Source: Tenebrio molitor (taxonomy: Eukaryota; Arthropoda; Insecta; Coleoptera; Tenebrionidae). From it: 64,000 nt of DNA. Location of the stretch: contig NC_091056.1 of the NCBI RefSeq assembly GCF_963966145.1, forward strand, positions 186,001 to 250,000, written 5' to 3'. The position numbers and the translations under genes were made by a program. Position 1 is the first letter of the stretch. Each line of letters opens with the position of its first letter. The notes beneath the pieces were generated by a model. That model had not been told where the DNA came from, did no database searches, and saw only the letters and a list, made by a program, of their open reading frames with translations. Shown here piece by piece: positions 53,437 through 64,000 of this stretch.

Positions 53437-56078
53437 CTCCACCACCCGGCGGCACGGCAATTTTGCCGGAGTACATACACTATTACGGATATTACTATCA
53501 AGTAATAGTGCATTTATTATTAATTAATTTAGCAGATAATAAAACTCAAAATAATAATGGTATATCAAATATAAATGAAATTAAAGAATTCTGGTCAAAC
53601 ATATGGTCAAATGAAGTTCAATTTAATAATCACGCAGAATGGATTCCTAATTTAGAAAATGAGATACCAGATAGTAATAATCCACATCATATTCAAATTA
53701 GCCTTGAAATTTTAGTTAAAAATATTAATAGTTCACATAATTGGAAATCCCCTGGAGGTGACCAAATTCATAACTTTTGGTTAAAAAAATTTACTTGTAT
53801 TCATAAATGCTTACTTGATCACTTTAACGGATTTATTAGGGAACCTAACACATTTCCAGAGTTTTTGGCCCATGGTATAACATATCTGAAACCAAAAGAT
53901 TCCGATACTAAAAATCCATCAAAATATAGGCCAATCACATGTCTGCCTACAATTTATAAAATTATGACATCTTGCATTAAAGTAATAATTTACGACCATT
54001 GTCAAAAATTAAATATACTTAATGAAGAACAAAAAGGTTGTGTTAAGGAGTGTTTTGGTTACAAAGAACAACTTATAATAGATACGGTAATAATGGAACA
54101 AGCTAGAAAAAATAATAGAAATATTTATACCGCATTCATAGACTACAAAAAAGCCTATGATTCAGTACCACATTCATGGTTAATTAAAATTCTTAAAATT
54201 TATCAAATTAATTTGGATTTGATTAACTTTTTATCACATGTAATGACATTTTGGAGAACTACTTTAAATTTATCAATAAACAATACTAAATTAAAATCCG
54301 AGCCTATTCAAATTAAACGGGGAATTTATCAAGGAGATTCTTTAAGTCCTTTATGGTTTTGTCTAGCCATTAATCCTTTGACAAATCTATTAAATAGCAC
54401 TGGATACAGTTTTAATATTAGACATAATAATACCACACTATCAAAATTAAATCACCTTCTTTATATGGATGACATAAAACTTTATGCATCTAAAAAGAAT
54501 CACATTTTATCTTTATTAACAATAACTGAAAATTTCTCAAATGATATTAGCATGAGTTTTGGTATTGATAAGTGTAAAACGCAATCAATATGTCGCGGTC
54601 ATTACGAAAATTTAGAATATATAACTAAAGAAGGAGAAATCATTAAAAATTTAAATAAAGGAGAATTTTATAAATATTTAGGTATTAATCAATCAAATCA
54701 TATTCAACATTCAATTATAAAAGAAAATTTAGAAAAACAATTTTATTTAAGAATTAAATCTATTTTAAAATCAAAATTAAACGGTAATAATTTAATTAAA
54801 GCAGTTAATACATATGCTGTTCCATTGTTGACCTATTCTTTTGGTATTATAAAATGGTCCAAAACTAATTTACAGAATATAAATATTTAAACTAGAGTTC
54901 TCTTTACAAAATTTTGTAAACATCACCCCAAATCTGCTATTGAAAGATTTAATTTACCACGCGAAAATGGTGGTAGGGGTTTTTCAAATCTAGAAATTCT
55001 ACAACATAATCAAATTGCTTCACTAAAAAATTATTTTCTCAATAGAGCTCGTGATAACACTTTTTTTAAGTCTTTGGTTTCAGCGGATAAAGGTTACACA
55101 CCTTTAAATTTAAGTGATAATATAATTTCAGATATTGTTGAGCCAAATATACCTGACACTATAGCAAATATAAAACAAAAGTCTTTACATGGGAGATATT
55201 TTAAAGAGCTAGAACAGCCAGAAATTAATATTCAAGCTTCTCATGCATGGCTTAAAAAATCAAATATTCATCCTGAGACTGAGGGTTTTATATTTGCAAT
55301 ACAAGATCGTGTTATAAACACAAGAAATTATAAAAAACACATATGCGGTTTACAATCGATCATTGATAAATGTAGGATTTGCGGAACTGAAGGGGAAACC
55401 ATTGAACATATCATTTCTTCTTGCACCGTTTTGGCTCAAAGCGAAGATAAAAAACGTCATGATATATTCGCAAAAATTATACACATGAATTTAGTAGTTA
55501 AATTCAATTTATTAAAGGATACACAACCACATTACATTTAAACCAGAAAGTTGTTTAGAAAATGACAATTACAAATTATATTTTGATCGGACAGTTTTAA
55601 CTGACATTCACATTCAGCATAGCAGACCAGACATTATTATTTTAAATAAACAACAAAAGCAAGCATATCTTTTAGATATAGCTGTTCCAAATTCACACAA
55701 TATAACACAGACATATAATACAAAAATTAATAAATATTTAGAACTCTCCGTTGCTATGAGAAATCTTTGGTGTTTAGAAAAAATTTCGATTTTACCATTT
55801 ATAATTTCAGCAACAGGAATAGTACCCCAATCTCTTTTTAAAAATTTTGGTCTTAGAGAGCACATTGGTGGTTGAAATTCAAAAAGGTATATTATTATAC
55901 TCATGTCACATCGTGAGGAAATTCCTTAACATTGACACAGAACATAAAACACAAAAAAGTCAAAATGCGGAGGCGAGACGCCGGTAATTATGTTGATAAG
56001 CACTGCACTATTACTTGATAGTATTATCCGTAATAGTGTATGTACTCCGGCAAAATTGCCATGCCGCCGGGTGGAGGT
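53437..56078 (+). mobile_element. RT-RLE retroelement bounded by 75-bp terminal inverted repeats
   Basis: Inverted repeats 53437-53512 and 56004-56078 match over about 75 bp with few differences (CCTCCACC...GGCGGCA, GGCAATTTTGCCGGAGTACA, TACACTATTACGGATA). Each arm contains two small palindromes (CGGCAATTTTGCCG, and CACTATTAC paired with GTAATAGTG). Between the arms is a single R2/R4-type polyprotein gene and no transposase. LINEs of this kind do not normally have inverted ends, so either an R4-like LINE landed inside a foldback element or the ends belong to the retroelement. No poly(A) tail or duplication separates them. Confidence 0.65.
53519..55875 (+). pseudogene. R4/Dong-like reverse transcriptase with RLE endonuclease, two lesions
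   Basis: RT blocks: NWKSPGGDQIHNFWLKKF, YRPITCLPTIYKIM, AFIDYKKAYDSVPHSWL, GIYQGDSLSPLWFCLA, NHLLYMDDIKLYA, SMSFGIDKCK and LNKGEFYKYLGI. After an in-frame TAA at 54888-54890 the same frame continues (FNLPRENGGRGFSNLE) to the CCHC knuckle CRICGTEGETIEHIISSC. A one-base shift at about 55540 leads to the restriction-like endonuclease (SRPDIIILNKQQKQ, then YLLDIAVP; PD...D motif) and a stop at 55875. RLE after a CCHC knuckle identifies the R2/R4 group; MDD in RT is intact. The zinc-finger N-terminus is missing, so it is 5'-truncated. Confidence 0.82.
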
Positions 56079-56386
56079 GGGATACGAAAAATTTATTAAA
56101 TAATTCTCATTAATGGTCCATTTTTCGGTATTTAACATTTGCTTTACAACTTTATGTCACTCAACTGACTTTGACGACCAAAGTAATTTGTCCCTAATAG
56201 TACGTTAATTTTGGCTTGAGACAAGAGTTTTAGATTTATTTTTATATAAGTATCTATTAAAACTAGATATTGTTTCGATTGCGTAGTAGATACATTAAAT
56301 TATAATTGAATTACTTTACAGAAAAGTACAAAATATAACGCGACACTCAACAGATATATCATTGTAATACGGAACTCATTCGGTCT

Positions 56387-56465
56387 CTGGTCCGTCGCTG
56401 ACGTCACAGCCCCCCACTACGCTCGGCGAAAATATTCCGGCATCCAGCTATCCTATGTTCTTATA
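56387..56465 (+). repeat. Local repeat R, copy 2
   Basis: CTGGTCCGTCGCTGACGTCA at the start, then GGCATCCAGCTATCCTATGT and TCTTATA at the end. A mariner-type MITE occupies the terminal TA. Beyond the MITE, CAATCCTTGGGCCGCCGC (56795-56812) also matches 45091-45108 (inverted), the outer flank of the mariner element at 45111. Confidence 0.75.
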
Positions 56466-56792
56466 CAGGGTTATTCTAAATGATTGTAGTCGAAGTAGGC
56501 CATGCCCATGTTATTACGTTTTTGCCGCTTTCATGTGAACTGTCAGTTGTGTCGCTGTCACTGTCATTTTTTAGGTGAAAAGTGCGGTGATGGGGATTTT
56601 ATTTATTTTTGTTAAATTAACGATTGAATCCAGAAATATTGAGTTGTTCTACAATCAATTTTAAAAATATTGAGTTGTTTTGCACCCAATTTAACACATC
56701 ATTTTGATGATTTTTTTATGTGGAGCGGCAACCATAAATTTTACATTCAGTTTTCACGCCTACTTCGACTACAATCATTTAGAATAACCCTG
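56466..56792. mobile_element. Tc1/mariner-type MITE (327 bp)
   Basis: Ends CAGGGTTATTCTAAATGATT plus GTAGTCGAAGTAGGC, inverted and nearly perfect; TA at 56464-56465 and 56793-56794. A second copy lies at 61906-62143. The ends resemble those of the mariner element at 45111, suggesting a related transposase could mobilise it. Confidence 0.85.
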
Positions 56793-56794
56793 TA

Positions 56795-57220
56795 CAATCC
56801 TTGGGCCGCCGCAATAGAGTGCCAACACTTTAAGGAGAACACACCTATAAAGTTGCGCGGCAGACGCAACTACGATGGTCGAGTCCATTGTTCGATTTTT
56901 AGGGTGGGAAGGTAGAACCGCTTCGCTTACCGGCCATGCAGCGTCAGAGGCGTACGTTCATCCAGGGCCTGCGCGCTTACCACATTTCAATTCATATTCA
57001 TTTTAGTTCGGCTTCCCGTCGTTTGGAGCGCGGAAACCAACACGATTTAGGGATTTTAACATAAACACCAAAAACCAAATACCAAAACACAAATTCATTT
57101 TGAATTTTACCACGTGTGTTTGTTATTGTTTTGAGTTTGAGTTCGAGTTCGTTTTCGTTCGTAAGTTTAAGTGGATATTTGTGATTAGTTTAGTAGTTAT
57201 AAGAATAAACATTGCTTAAT
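56795..57220 (+). promoter_or_regulatory. 5' region of the P-type transposase gene
   Basis: GC-richer than its neighbours near 56850-57010, then AT-rich up to the ATG at 57221. Short CAAAAACC/CCAAAAC and GAGTTCGAGTTCG-like repeats occur. I see no convincing TATA box or P-type inverted end, so the 5' boundary of the element is not fixed. Confidence 0.3.
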
Positions 57221-60200
57221 ATGGGTGCTATTGGTTGCTGTGTACTAAATTGTGTTCCACCACCAGGAACTAAAAAGCATCGATTTCCTAAACACGATGT
57301 TGAAGTAAGTTCAATGATAATTGAGTGAGTTGTTTATAATAAAGCTATTTTACAGTTATTCGAAACGTGGTGTCGAAATATTGGCCGTCCCGAATTGATT
57401 AGCAAAGGTATTGCTCAGGTGTACAAGTCTTATCGATTATGCGATTTGCATTTTGATTTGGATACCAAATTTCCAACGTTTCACAATCGTACTAATTTGA
57501 AGAAAGGTAGCATCCCTACAAACATTTTGCCTGGTAATTATTACCATTACTAGTTCAGTTTATACAATGAACTAACAAATATTGCATTATAGTTGTTGCA
57601 CCTCTAGAGGAAGTTGCCCCAATTCCTTCAATGAATACATTCAACATTGTTGGTTCTCCAGATACTGAAATGTATCATGAAGTTGAACTAGTTGCTTCAA
57701 CAAGCACATCCAGCAAAATTCTTAAAGGTAAAATTACTCTGCCCTGCTAGAAAGCAATTTATTAACTCTGTAAAAATGTTTTAGCAGCTGAAAAACTTAG
57801 AGTAGGAGTTGAATGTGACGGTGAAATGGCTTCCACTAGCACAGCAAGTACTACATCGATTGAAGGTAAAAACAAGTACAACTCTTAATTTAGCATATAT
57901 GTATGTATAGAGATTGAAGGGATTTCAAACATTTGTTTGTGTGTGGGTAATTATTAGCATGAATGTTGCAAGTAAATCACCATCTGCTGGTAATTTCACA
58001 AATAAATATTGGAATCATCTTTAAAGAATTTTGACAGATGTGAACAGTAGTACTTTATTTGTTGCAGTTGGAGCCATGCAAAAACAAAAAAAAGGGCAAT
58101 AATAGATTTTATGTTGGCTAAGAAGAGAAGAAACTTACTGTTAGAAGTTAATTTGAGAAAAAAAAGCCAGTTAACACCTAAAGCCGCGAAATTGTATACC
58201 ATCGCCAATGAGTATAGAAGTATTGCTCAAAGACTCACCAATGAAGTTGTTACAAACAGGGATCGGATCAAAGAAGCCATAAAAACGGCAGAAAGTGGAG
58301 AAATTTTCCAGTCGCGTGTAAACAAGACAACTTTTAAATTTCTCCAATCACAGATTATGCAACAACTGAAAAAACCCAAAGGGCGACGTTTTACCCTAGA
58401 CGATAAATTGTTGTCACTGGCGTTGTTCAAACAGAGTCCGAGAGGGTATCGATTATTACAGACAATTTTTTCTCTGCCGTCACGCAAAACACTCATGGCG
58501 CTATTACGCAAAATTCCTTTGGAATGCGGCTTGAACAAAGTCATAATTCAAAGTTTGCGCACAAGTGTAGAACGGTTGAAACTCAGGGATAGACATTGTA
58601 TTTTAATGTTTGATGAAATGAGTTTGCAGCCATCATTAACATATAATAAGTCTGGTCAATACATTGATGGGTTTCATGAGTTATGTGGTGAAGAAAGGAC
58701 ATGTAGAATTGCTGATCATGTCTTAGTGTTCATGCTCAAGGGACTTGCTTCAAAGTGGAAGCAGCCCTTGGCCTATTTTTTTACTCAAAATGGTATGAGT
58801 AATCCTGAAATTGCCAAGCATGTGAAAGTGATGATTCACAGCTTGACTGAAATTGGTCTTGAAGTCGATGCTACTGTGTGTGACCAGTATAATAAAGCTG
58901 CAATAAATGCTTTAGTCCAAGAAACAAAACAGGAAGCAGCAAGAATTGGCGAGCGTCATGAGACATATACTTTTAAGGTCGACAAACGTGAAATTTTCCC
59001 TCTCTTTGATTTCCCACATTTGCTGAAGGGGATAAGAAATAACATGTTAAATTATGACGTTAAGTTTAGTTGGAAAAATGGGGAAGAAATTGCTTCGTGG
59101 GTTCATATTGAACAGCTTTATGATTTGGATAATGACGACGATGATTGCCGTATGCTTCATCGACTAACAGAAGAACACGTGAGAAAAGACAAAATAAAAA
59201 AAATGAAAGTGAAAAATGCTGCGCAAGTTTTCTCTCATAGAGTTCAATCCACAATGAGGGGGCTGCTTAAACACGGAAACACTGTTCTGCCGCAAGAGGC
59301 TATAGGGACGGCAAACTTCTTATTATTTGTGGATAAGTTGTTTGACAGTGTAAACGGATCGGCTTTGAATCCCTTTGACGGCAACCTGTTAAGGCGTGCT
59401 GTTACTTCAAGGACAGAACATGTTAATTTCTGGAATGAAGCGCTTCGAGTTCTGGAAAGCATTCAATTTTTTTCCAGAAACAAGCAATTTGTTCCACCCA
59501 GCATTACTAACTGGATTTTGTCAATTCGAAATCTAAAAATGATTTGGACCAAGCTGCAAAACTCTGGGTTTGAGTTCCTTTGCACCAGAAACTTGAACCA
59601 AGATCCTCTGGAAAACTTCTTCTGTTGTGTTCGCAGCCATGGCGTTCGAAACATAAATCCGACCTGTAACTCCTTTCGTGCCACTTTCAAATCATTACTT
59701 TTGAATAATTGTTTAACTTCTCATTCACCAAGTGCTAATTGTGAAAAAGATGAAACAGAAGGTGTTTTAAGTGGCCTGAAATCATTTTTGAACACTGGTG
59801 ATGAAATGTATGGGGAACCTGTAGGTTTGGTACCTCTGGATTATGCAGATGATAAATTAATCACTTTTAAACCCGTCAAAGGAGATATTATTTTACAAGT
59901 GCATGGTTATGTAACAGGTGCAATGGCCAAAACATTATTAAAATCCATTGGTTTTTGTAAACTTTGTCGCGCGGACTTAAAAACTGAAGTCAGCAGTGAA
60001 GAACACAAACTTATAGAAGCTAGAGAATATAAGCCAAACATTTTGTTGAGGCCTAGATCTAAGTTTGTTGTTCTTTTTGGCTTATGTAGCCAAGTTACAA
60101 GCCACTATCTGCCAATACTTTGTGCGGAAAACAATTTCCATACGAAATTAGTATTGATTATAAATGCTAATATTAAAAGTGATATTTTTACATCCTGTAT

Positions 60201-60402
60201 GGAACATAATTTGTTTCAAATGTTTGTAACCAATTTTGTTCATTTCTATTGCTTCACGTGGGTAGGCAATGTTAACCGCATTCTTAGAGGTTCATTATTG
60301 TGTTCCACCACACACGATGTAATTAAACAACAAGCGTTTAAACTTTACTCCAAATATCGTTCACGTCAATTGGCATTGCGGAAAACAAAACAGTTGCAAT
60401 AA
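57221..60402 (+). CDS. P-element-type THAP transposase gene (5 exons, one-base lesion)
   Basis: Exons 57221-57304, 57356-57533, 57593-57727, 57785-57865 and 58068-60402; GT-AG introns of 51, 59, 57 and 202 nt. Exons 1-2 form a THAP finger (MGAIGCCVLNC, HRFPKH, WCRNIGRP, LCDLHF). Exons 3-4 are a Ser/Thr-rich linker. Exon 5 holds the P transposase body: helix-rich dimerisation part, catalytic start HCILMFDEMSLQP (D codon 58612), HGV/GNV-type conserved blocks (LDFPHLLKGIRN-like, DPLENFFCCVRSHG) and a C-terminal zinc pair (CKLC). The joined frame is one base short: eight A at 58086-58093 need nine to enter the 763-codon frame. That is a real lesion or a sequencing slip. With nine A the protein is about 937 residues. 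Confidence 0.82.
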
Positions 60403-61345
60403 ACTACGTAGGTATACGTTACCTACTCCTGGAATTTAACATTCCATTTTGTTATTTTCATGTTAAATAATAATTAATTTAGTAATTTTCTTTAGTGGTA
60501 GGTAGGTACAGTTTGGCTGCCATTCTATATTTTGTAATTTACATTACATTTTAAAGGCCCTTTAATTTGCAATTTCTAAGGTAACATGTTAAACTCTTCC
60601 ATTTGATTGGGAGTTAATTTTTTAAAGGGTCGTTGTTTTATTTTTCTAACACTAATATCTTATACTGTTTCCATGGTGCATTTGAGCTCACACCTTATGT
60701 TTCCCATAAAATACGCTTGTCTCTATAAGACACGTCGTCAATAGCAACGTATCTTATAGAGCCATAAAATACGCTCACACATCATTCAAGTAACATTTTA
60801 TTCATCATTTTTACAGTCATTATCACAAAAGTGAAAAGTACATACAATTATTGAATTGGAATTGCCATATTAGCTTCGTGCTCTTGTTTATAACATCTTC
60901 TTCTTTAACTTCTGCTGTTTCATCCAATGCAAGTGCCCGGCCATCGAAAATGGCAATCTTTACATTTTCTTCAAATGATTCTTGCCGTAGTGTGAATTAA
61001 CTTTTAATGAAGTTCTACACGCTTACCCCATATCAAGAAAAGCCAAAATGACATCTTCCGTTACCTCCGTGATGCTTTTTTTTATTGTTCCGGCCTTGAA
61101 ACGAAACATACACCTTTTCGTATGCACTTTTAGACTTCATTGGTAACAAATTGCCCCTTTTTTCTTATTTCTTCTGGAACGTTTTGGCACATTTCAACGT
61201 TGAAAATTGTTTTTTTCCAAATTTGTTGATATTATTACCATAGTACCCACGGCAACCTCCGCATTTTGTGTATTGTGACGCGCCTCGAATAATTTCTGAA
61301 TTTATTAAAATTTCTGATAAGATGTTAGTGTTAGAAAAAATCTTG
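60403..61345. other. Region 3' of the P transposase, no gene
   Basis: No frame above 40 codons. It should contain the 3' end of the P-type element, but no inverted match to the region upstream of 57221 was found. Includes the small structure at 60704-60775. Confidence 0.35.
60704..60775. repeat. 14-bp direct repeats around a 44-bp imperfect hairpin
   Basis: CCATAAAATACGCT occurs at 60704-60717 and 60762-60775. Between them lies an imperfect palindrome with CTCTATAAGA on the left and TCTTATAGAG on the right. It looks like a tiny insertion with duplicated target, or a local duplication. Confidence 0.7.
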
Positions 61346-61466
61346 AAGACAACGCGTGTTTTATAGTTTAAAAATCTCGATCTATTAAATCCTCGCTCCC
61401 TGCGGTCGCTCTGATTTAAACTACGATCTCGATTTTTAAATCGTCTATAAAACCCTTGTTGTCTTA
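61346..61466. repeat. Foldback with about 40-bp arms
   Basis: The left arm (AAGACAACGCGTGTTTTATA then AAAATCTCGATC) and right arm match in inverted orientation with a 4-bp indel. No duplication seen. The neighbouring 61467-61905 contains no recognisable gene. Confidence 0.65.
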
Positions 61467-61905
61467 ATAGCTATAAAATTTGATGCAGAATGGCCTAAAT
61501 TGTATCTTATTTTTGTAAAAAAAAATCTTTATTTCATCCTCAACCTTAATAGTATGTATATTATGATACAAGTTTATAAAGAAGATGGAAGAGGATGGAA
61601 TAAAATTTTCTATAAATAACCACCTATTGGTAGTAATTTTTTTGCTTGATGTAATGTGTTTTACAGTTTTTTTCAATAAATTTGTTATTAGGAAGAAGTT
61701 TTTTTTAATTGGTGTCTTATTGGTTTCTTATTGGTTTATTATGCAATTATTTGCACATAGCGCTCGTAGCGATGGGAAGCGCAACTAAAATGAATAAAGT
61801 GAAATAATGAGAGAGACGGCTATCTATATCCCCCTATATATTCTTTTATCTATGCGTTCATCCGTGATCTGCTTTGCCAGTGTTCGTTTCGTTGTTTCGT
61901 GCCAC

Positions 61906-62143
61906 TCATTTTTTAGGTGAAAAGTGCGGTGATGAGATTTTTCTTTATTTTTGTAAAATTAACAATTGAATCCAGAAAGATTGAGTTGTTTTGCACCCAA
62001 TTTAACTCCCGTGTGTGAATGGTGTGTACTCACTACTCACTTATTCACATCATTTTGATGTTTTTTTTATGTGGAGCGGCAACCATAAATTTTACATTCA
62101 GTTTTCACGCCTACTTCGACTACAATCATTTAAAATAACCCTG
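61906..62143. mobile_element. Second copy of the 56466 MITE, left end missing
   Basis: Matches 56570-56792 (TTTTTTAGGTGAAAAGTGCG, GTGGAGCGGCAACCATAAAT, then GCCTACTTCGACTACAATCA and the terminal CCCTG followed by TA). It has about 35 extra bases near 62010-62045. The 5' inverted end is absent. Confidence 0.8.
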
Positions 62144-62440
62144 TATAATATTTACGTATACAAAAATATAAAAAAGTTGCGGACTAGAAAGAAATAGGTA
62201 GGTATAGAAAATTTTATTCTTCACTATGTTTAATTAATAATTTTATGTAATTTTCTAATTTTTTTTTCTACCGATGTCGTCCTGTGGAATTTTTCTTTTC
62301 ATGCCCCTTGTAAATTTGGATTTTAAATTTCTGAAATTCATCGTAATTACATATTAAGCTTCGCTTGCAAAAATCTTTAATTAATTGGAATGGTAGAGTC
62401 GTTTCTGTTTTGAAGATTTTTTTTTGCTCAATTTTGTATA

Positions 62441-62954
62441 TCGGGTGTTTCAAAAAGGTCGGATAAACTTTTATCCACGAGCTACTGGCTTCATGTAGAA
62501 CTCGGAAAAAATATTTAAAAAATTTTATGTCAAAAAATAACATGACATTTAATTTTTATGGTACAATTTTTTTTTAATTGCTTTTAGTCCTCTACGTTGT
62601 CCCACAACCTTGTAGGTAAAATTTCAACACATTTTAAAAATACACCTTGTATATCATATTTTATAAAATGTACACCAATGCGGTTTCCTTGTTTTAAAGC
62701 ATATTTCCTAGATGTTACGTTGCATTGGGGTACATTTTGTAAAATATGATATACAAGGTGTATTTTTAAAATGTGCCAAAATTTTACGTACGAGGTTGTG
62801 GGACAACGTAGAAGATTCAAAAAACAATTTAGAAAAATTGTACCTCAAAAATAAAATTTCACTTTATTTTTTGACAAAATTTTTTAAATATTTTTTCGGA
62901 GGTCTACATGAAGCTCGTGGTTGAAAGTTTATCCGACCTTTTTGACACACCGGA
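62441..62954. mobile_element. Large palindromic MITE (514 bp)
   Basis: Two arms of about 235 bp are inverted copies of each other almost to the centre (62680-62700). Ends TCGGGTGTTTCAAAAAGGTC and, inverted, TCCGGTGTGTCAAAAAGGTC; TA on both sides. The inside includes a CATGAAGC...GAGCTACTGG block. Single-stranded, it would form one long hairpin. Related to 43889-44165. Confidence 0.85.
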
Positions 62955-63156
62955 TATATAAGTCCTGTCCTTTTCGAAATTATTCACCATGGTAAGATTT
63001 AAGATTGAAAGTACAAGTTCCATTTCTTAACTTTTTTTTAAAACTGTTCCGATGGTTTTTATGTTCCTCAGCATTTTCTTTAAAATCAGAGCGCTCTTTA
63101 GATGCATTTAAAGATACTGGTGAGTGATGAGAATGATGAGCTGCTTTGCAACTCAT

Positions 63157-63363
63157 TTACATCATCATGAATTTACTCTGTTGTAATCGTAATTTCCTTC
63201 TACAACGAACAATCCACTCTTTTATAATAATTTGTGAAACAAGGTGTCTAGCTTTAGGAAAGTGATGAAATGAAAATTTTTCGGCAATCTCTTTTTGCTT
63301 AATATAGGTGTTATTAGATACATCCCTACACCGCACATATTGTGCTACGCATGTTTTGCACAA
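63157..63363 (-). pseudogene. THAP domain relic
   Basis: CVAQYVRCRDVSNNTYIKQK, then FSFHHFPKARHLVSQIIIKE and WIVRCRRK give the spacing of the first two-thirds of a THAP finger: Cys pair, FHxFP, a helix, then W...RR. The frame ends before the second C-x2-H, and no exon completing it was recognised in 63156-62955. It may be a further P-type or other THAP transposase remnant, or the first exon of a THAP gene extending on the minus strand. Uncertain. Confidence 0.5.
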
Positions 63364-63864
63364 TTAAAATATTACCTCTAAAGTTAAAATAATAAACTTC
63401 TACTAAGTAGAAAGTGAAATGTCCTTTTTCATAGAAAACCAAAAAAATTAGCGTCTAAACACACAAGCTTTTAAGTTACTAACGAAACTCAAATAAACTG
63501 TTTTCATACAGGCTGATTCTTAAAAATATATTTTTATTTATTTCTATTCTAGTGGAGTAGAGAATTTTTTTTTCTGCTTTCAATGATGTCTAACACGTTG
63601 GCTTTTGTGCAATAAAAATTTAAAAAAAATAAATAAAAAATGCATTGTTACGATGCTTTATAAGTGAATGTGAAAAAAATTGAAGCGCGCCGTGGAAAAC
63701 AATGATAATGTCAAAGGGATAAATGTCATTTCGTTATTTTTCGAACGAAGAATGAACATTTGTATAAGTAAACTGTTCAGGATAAATAAAAATGTTCAAG
63801 AGAAACAGAACTAACAAATTTCATAGATTGAAAATGCACTCTCACAAATGTTAGCAAACCGGTC

Positions 63865-63955
63865 GAGGACTGCAGTGACGTCACAAGCGATCGAGACGTT
63901 GGCGAACGCATGTCTTATGGCATCTAGCAGTCCTGTTTATACTGTTCTTGGTCAC
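63865..63955 (+). repeat. Local repeat R, copy 3 (unoccupied TA site)
   Basis: Contains GAGGACTGCAGTGACGTCAC, then GGCATCTAGCAGTCCTGTTT and ATACTGTTCTTGG. It corresponds to the ends of copy 2 and its right flank (GGCATCCAGCTATCCTATGT, CTTATA, CAATCCTTGG) but without an insertion at the TA. Confidence 0.5.
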
Positions 63956-64000
63956 ATTCCACGTATTACCGATCCAACGCTTAATAACTAAATAACCCTA

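Noticed and set aside
53314..53527. Frames reading through the left inverted repeat (PPPPGGTAILPEYIHYYG) as the N-terminus of the RT
   Set aside because: That peptide is the translation of the inverted repeat itself. RT homology starts only after 53519.
50722..56466. The inverted R repeats as the ends of one 5.7-kb transposon
   Set aside because: The third copy at 63865-63955 and the shared outer flanks show R is a dispersed repeat extending beyond the TA, not a terminus.
56795..60900. P-type terminal inverted repeats around the 57221-60402 gene
   Set aside because: I compared both flanks by eye and found no convincing inverted match or 8-bp duplication.

Overview
This window is a eukaryotic, AT-rich, repeat-dense stretch made almost entirely of nested transposable elements. 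It holds at least three APE-type LINEs, an R2/R4-type RLE retroelement, an R2-like fragment, copia, BEL and two gypsy LTR elements, P elements, an ISL2EU-like element, Tc1/mariner elements and many MITEs. That mix, the 50-60 nt introns and the AT-richness fit an insect. A beetle is a guess. I see no host single-copy gene, no tRNA or rRNA gene and no CRISPR.

Layout. 1-4.9 kb: a decayed LINE (A, minus strand) tail-to-tail with the 3' end of a second copy. 4.9-9.04 kb: MITEs (Tc1/mariner type, a TTA-flanked foldback, a hAT-like element rich in ATCGAT motifs) and about 1.1 kb with nothing recognisable. 9.04-11.75 kb: a CR1-like LINE (B, plus strand) with a mutated RT active site. 12.4-21.95 kb: LINE C (minus), with intact ORF1, split by a short-LTR gypsy element (5-bp duplication CTGTA) and by a fragment of an R2-like element. 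22.0-45.0 kb: a copia element (plus) split twice. The first split is about 19 kb and holds a full-length gypsy element with two 2,246-bp LTRs, a BEL element with duplication ACGCC and an unclassified relic. The second split is a P-element relic. 45.1-46.5 kb: a Tc1/mariner deletion derivative. 46.5-50.7 kb: an apparently intact ISL2EU-type DNA transposon with two convergent spliced genes, a SWIM/YqaJ nuclease and a THAP-DDE transposase. 50.7-56.5 kb: MITEs and an RT-CCHC-RLE retroelement framed by about 75-bp terminal inverted repeats. 56.8-60.4 kb: a five-exon P-type THAP transposase gene. 60.4-64 kb: MITEs, foldbacks, another THAP relic and an unoccupied copy of a repeat that is occupied at two other loci.

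How the parts relate. The order of insertion can be read from interrupted reading frames and target duplications: LINE C, then gypsy; copia, then a 19-kb composite and a P relic; a local repeat, then a mariner-type element, then ISL2EU. The youngest-looking units are the long-LTR gypsy (no difference noticed between its LTRs, intact gag, pol in the -1 frame after a G GGA AAC slippery heptamer) and the ISL2EU element (both spliced frames open). THAP DNA-binding domains occur four times between 43 and 63 kb, in three or more unrelated transposases.

All family assignments rest on motifs read by eye. No database search was run.
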